This document shows, in pieces, positions 7,267-9,656 of a stretch of 9,656 nucleotides of DNA (positions within the stretch are counted from its first letter, which is position 1; each line of letters opens with the position of its first letter). The position numbers and the translations under genes are program-made. The notes below the pieces were generated by a model. The model saw only the letters and a program-made list of their open reading frames with translations. It was not told the origin of the DNA and ran no database searches. The stretch comes from Deltaproteobacteria bacterium (GTDB lineage Bacteria > Bdellovibrionota_F > JAHFAK01): positions 1 through 9,656 of the forward strand of contig JAHFAK010000094.1 in assembly GCA_023250585.1 (NCBI GenBank), in the 5' to 3' direction.

Positions 7267-9345
7267 TTATTTCTTTTCTGCTAGTTTTCGTTCAGCAACT
7301 TCAGCCAAGACTTTTTCTTGAACACTGCGAGGAAGTTCTTGATATTGGAAAAATTCCATACTGTAGTTAGCTCTTCCACTGGATAAGTTTCGTAGCGTGC
7401 TTGAGTATTGGAACATTTCTCTCAAAGGAACTTTTCCCGCAACTTTCTGTGATCCTTTACGGAATCGTCGCATGCTTTCGATCTTCCCTCGACGTCGGTT
7501 AAGATCAGCCATAACATCACCCAAATATTCGTCAGGAGAACTAATTTCAATTTTCATAATCGGCTCAAGAAGCGTTGGATTAGCCTTACGAACTGCTTCT
7601 TTAAAGCAAAGAGATCCGGCTATTTTAAAAGCAATTTCAGATGAATCAACATCATGATAGCTTCCATCGTAGAGAATTACTTTTACATCAACGACAGGAA
7701 AACCTGCGTATTCACCTTTTTGACAAGCCTCTTCCACACCTTTACGAACTGCAGGAATAAACTCGCGAGGAATAGCTCCGCCTTTAATCTGATCAACAAA
7801 TTCAAAACCTTTCCCCGTATTTGGTTCGATGCGAAGTAAGCAATGTCCATATTGTCCACGACCACCGGATTGTTTTGCATATTTTTTCTCAGCATCGGCT
7901 TCTTTCAATATAGTTTCTTTATATGCAACTCGTGGTTTACCTATTTCTGCTTCAACTTTAAATTCTTCTTTCAAACGATCAATAATAATTTCAAGATGAA
8001 GCTCTCCCATACCTGAAATAATTGTTTCTTGAGTTTCATCGTCATATTTTACCGAAAAAGAAGGATCTTCAAGAGCAAGTTTATTTAATGCAAATCCTAA
8101 TTTTTCGTCTTCTTTTTTGCTTGCAGGCTTGATACTTGCACTAATAACAGAGGTAGGAATAAATATTTTTTCAAATAACAAGGGATGAACAGAATCAGAA
8201 AGAGTGTCTCCTGTTGTCGTATACTTAAGACCAATGAGCGCAGCAATATCGCCTACAGCTACCTCGGTCATTTCTTCACGATCCTTTGCACGAATTCTTA
8301 AAATTCGTCCCACGCGCTCTGGTTCACTTTTGGTTACGTTTAGGATCTTATCCCCTGAAGTAATTTTTCCCGAGTAAACTCTAATAAAGGTTTGTTGCCC
8401 AACGAAGGGGTCATGAATAATTTTAAATGCGAGTGCTGAAAATGGTTCTGTTACAGCAGGGCTACGACCAACAACTTTTTCAGGATCTCTAACATCCGTG
8501 CCGTTTACCTTACCCTTATCAATTGGTGAAGGTAAATAATCAACAACTGCGTTGAGAAGTGTTTGAACTCCTTTATTAGTAAATGCAGAACCGCAAAATA
8601 CGGGTGTGATAAAAGATTTGATTACCGCTGCACGCGCTACTTTTTTAATAAAATCGGCTTCAATAGTTTCGCCCCCTAAATATTTCTCAGCCATTGTATC
8701 ATCAAAATCAGCTAAATGCTCAAGGAGTTGATTTCTATATTTGTGAGCTTCCTCTTTATATTCATTGGGAACGGGAAGAATTTCCATTTTATCATTTTCA
8801 AAACAAACATATTCCATATTGACTAAATCAATCATGCCTTTAAAGTTCTCCTCGCTTCCTACAGGTAATTGAAATGGTACAGCAGTAGTTCCAAGATTTT
8901 TTATCATTCCATTGATACAATCGAAAAAGTCTGCGCCAACTCTGTCCATCTTATTGATAAATGCTATGCGAGGAACATGATAGCGTTCTGCTTGATTCCA
9001 TACTGTTTCTGATTGCGGTTCAACACCGCCTACGGCACAAAATACGACAATCAACCCATCAAGAACACGAATAGATCGTTCAACTTCAATGGTAAAATCA
9101 ACATGTCCGGGGGTATCAATGATGTTAACTTGGTGATCAAGCCATTTTGTCGTAATAGCCGCAGAGGTAATCGTAATACCACGTTCTTGTTCTTGCTTCA
9201 TGAAGTCCATAGTGGCTTCTCCGTGGTGGACTTCTCCTATTTTATAATTAAGTCCGGTGAAGAAAAGAATTCTTTCCGTCGTCGTCGTTTTGCCTGCATC
9301 TATATGAGCTGCAATTCCTATATTTCGTATTTTTTCTAAACTCAT
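7267..9345 (-). CDS. fusA: translation elongation factor G
   Basis: A 692-residue EF-G, the cytoplasmic GTPase that drives tRNA and mRNA translocation on the ribosome and, with RRF, ribosome recycling. Length and all domains are normal. The G domain shows the P-loop AHIDAGKT (13-20), switch I ERGITIT (54-60), DTPGH (77-81, with H81 the catalytic histidine), NKMD (131-134) and GSAF (252-255). Domain II starts near 298 ([11 protein letters not shown]), domain III contains GMGELHLEI (445-453), domain IV has the tip-region motif [10 protein letters not shown] (561-570, H564 conserved), and domain V begins at LLEPIMKIE (592-600). The ATG gives [18 protein letters not shown], the expected N-terminus; AAAGG lies upstream at a rather long spacing of 14. 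The gene is not beside rpsL, rpsG or tuf, so it is either a relocated single copy or one of two EF-Gs. It overlaps nothing but ends one base from the convergent gene. Confidence 0.97.
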   Translation of the reverse strand: MSLEKIRNIGIAAHIDAGKTTTTERILFFTGLNYKIGEVHHGEATMDFMKQEQERGITITSAAITTKWLDHQVNIIDTPGHVDFTIEVERSIRVLDGLIVVFCAVGGVEPQSETVWNQAERYHVPRIAFINKMDRVGADFFDCINGMIKNLGTTAVPFQLPVGSEENFKGMIDLVNMEYVCFENDKMEILPVPNEYKEEAHKYRNQLLEHLADFDDTMAEKYLGGETIEADFIKKVARAAVIKSFITPVFCGSAFTNKGVQTLLNAVVDYLPSPIDKGKVNGTDVRDPEKVVGRSPAVTEPFSALAFKIIHDPFVGQQTFIRVYSGKITSGDKILNVTKSEPERVGRILRIRAKDREEMTEVAVGDIAALIGLKYTTTGDTLSDSVHPLLFEKIFIPTSVISASIKPASKKEDEKLGFALNKLALEDPSFSVKYDDETQETIISGMGELHLEIIIDRLKEEFKVEAEIGKPRVAYKETILKEADAEKKYAKQSGGRGQYGHCLLRIEPNTGKGFEFVDQIKGGAIPREFIPAVRKGVEEACQKGEYAGFPVVDVKVILYDGSYHDVDSSEIAFKIAGSLCFKEAVRKANPTLLEPIMKIEISSPDEYLGDVMADLNRRRGKIESMRRFRKGSQKVAGKVPLREMFQYSSTLRNLSSGRANYSMEFFQYQELPRSVQEKVLAEVAERKLAEKK

Positions 9346-9388
9346 AAATATCTTTTATACCTTTCTCTACATGAATTTGAAGCCATAT

Positions 9389-9417
9389 TCAATAATACTT
9401 CTGGGACGTTATGTCAA
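9389..9417 (-). promoter_or_regulatory. candidate sigma-70-type promoter of fusA
   Basis: On the minus strand a perfect -35 TTGACA (complement of 9412-9417) is followed after 17 bp by TATTGA (complement of 9389-9394), a poor -10. TATTAT with better sequence lies at a short 14-bp spacing. Transcription would start near 9382, leaving a leader of about 37 nt. Confidence 0.4.
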
Positions 9418-9448
9418 GAGAGCATTTATTTATTAAAACAAACGTTTC

Positions 9449-9464
9449 TGGCATGGAATTTGCT
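9449..9464 (+). promoter_or_regulatory. sigma-54 (RpoN) promoter of the downstream lipoprotein gene
   Basis: TGGCATG, four bases, then TTGCT matches the sigma-54 consensus TGGCACR-N4-TTGCW at every conserved position except one C to T. The invariant GG (9450-9451) and GC (9462-9463) are exactly 12 bp apart, as required for the -24/-12 pair. The predicted start is near 9475, followed by GAGGAGG (9487-9493) and the ATG at 9504. The placement strengthens the call. Such promoters need an enhancer-binding activator; no activator site could be identified. Confidence 0.65.
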
Positions 9465-9503
9465 TGATTTATTAAGTGAGTTGATAGAGGAGGAAACCGA
9501 GTC

Positions 9504-9656
9504 ATGAAAAAAATATATACCCTGGGGTTATTTTCTATAATAGTTTTAAACATTTCTTGTCTTAGTAGTGAAGATGATAAAATTCCAGAAAATTCTCTAG
9601 GCACAACAAGTTCTGAAGAGACTCTCGACTCCCTGAATTCACCAGACATCGAGGTG
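9504..9656 (+). CDS. putative lipoprotein, N-terminal 51 codons (cut by window end)
   Basis: The gene runs off the right edge with no stop. Its product begins MKKIYTLGLFSIIVLNISC, a classic basic n-region plus hydrophobic core ending in a cysteine (C19) with a loose lipobox (LNISC). Then comes a Ser/Asp/Glu/Thr-rich stretch (LSSEDDKIPENSLG onward) typical of the flexible tether of an exported lipoprotein. The start is well supported: GAGGAGG lies 10 bases before the ATG and a sigma-54 promoter lies just upstream. It is divergent from fusA across a 158-bp gap. The mature domain lies outside the window, so its function cannot be guessed. The signal resembles that of the 827-residue protein (both -I-x-C before the lipid cysteine), which hints at a shared export style. 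Confidence 0.7.
   Translation, partial: MKKIYTLGLFSIIVLNISCLSSEDDKIPENSLGTTSSEETLDSLNSPDIEV

Noticed and set aside
7397-9339. Plus-strand and alternate-frame open stretches within fusA
   Set aside because: They lie entirely inside a strongly conserved EF-G coding sequence and encode nothing recognisable.
9389-9649. Minus-strand open frame across the fusA upstream region
   Set aside because: It covers the sigma-54 promoter, the ribosome site and the start of the plus-strand lipoprotein, whose signal peptide is far better supported. Its own product has no recognisable feature.

Overview
The window looks like chromosomal DNA of an AT-rich (about 40% G+C by eye) Gram-negative bacterium with an outer membrane. 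Three of its five genes encode exported proteins that begin with lipoprotein-type signal peptides. Two of those have loose lipoboxes (...SIHC and ...NISC) of the kind tolerated in spirochaetes and some deltaproteobacteria-like lineages. The elongation factor G is an ordinary bacterial type, and a good sigma-54 promoter is present. I cannot name the organism. A spirochaete or a Bdellovibrio/deltaproteobacteria-like lineage fits best, with low confidence.

Layout. Positions 1-333 have no intact gene. They hold a REP-like palindrome (6-59), a large composite palindrome (138-230) whose GC-rich core probably ends chrA transcription, and a short open stretch that may be the remnant of an OmpA-like C-terminus (205-306). 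On the minus strand follow a two-domain chromate-transporter family protein (chrA, 334-1482) and, 76 bp upstream of it, a 957-residue lipoprotein (1559-4432). That lipoprotein joins about ten thrombospondin type 3 calcium-binding repeats to a seven-bladed RCC1 propeller. The 349-bp gap at 4433-4781 is a divergent promoter region. It carries a 113-bp MITE-like element with perfect 25-bp terminal inverted repeats that folds almost end to end. On the plus strand an 827-residue putative lipoprotein of unknown function (4782-7265) contains cysteine-bracketed modules. It meets the minus-strand fusA gene (EF-G, 7267-9345) tail to tail with a single base between the stop codons. fusA lacks its usual str-operon neighbours here. 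Upstream of fusA a divergent promoter region (9346-9503) carries a sigma-70-like promoter for fusA and a near-consensus sigma-54 promoter for a further lipoprotein, whose first 51 codons are in the window (9504-9656).

How the genes fit together. There is no evident single pathway. The region reads as a housekeeping translation factor and a membrane anion transporter set among large surface lipoproteins that look lineage-specific. I see no defence system, CRISPR array, tRNA, rRNA or complete transposon. The items most worth attention are the TSP3-RCC1 fusion lipoprotein, the MITE-like hairpin, the sigma-54 promoter of the truncated lipoprotein and the Shine-Dalgarno/two-codon arrangement ahead of the 827-residue protein.
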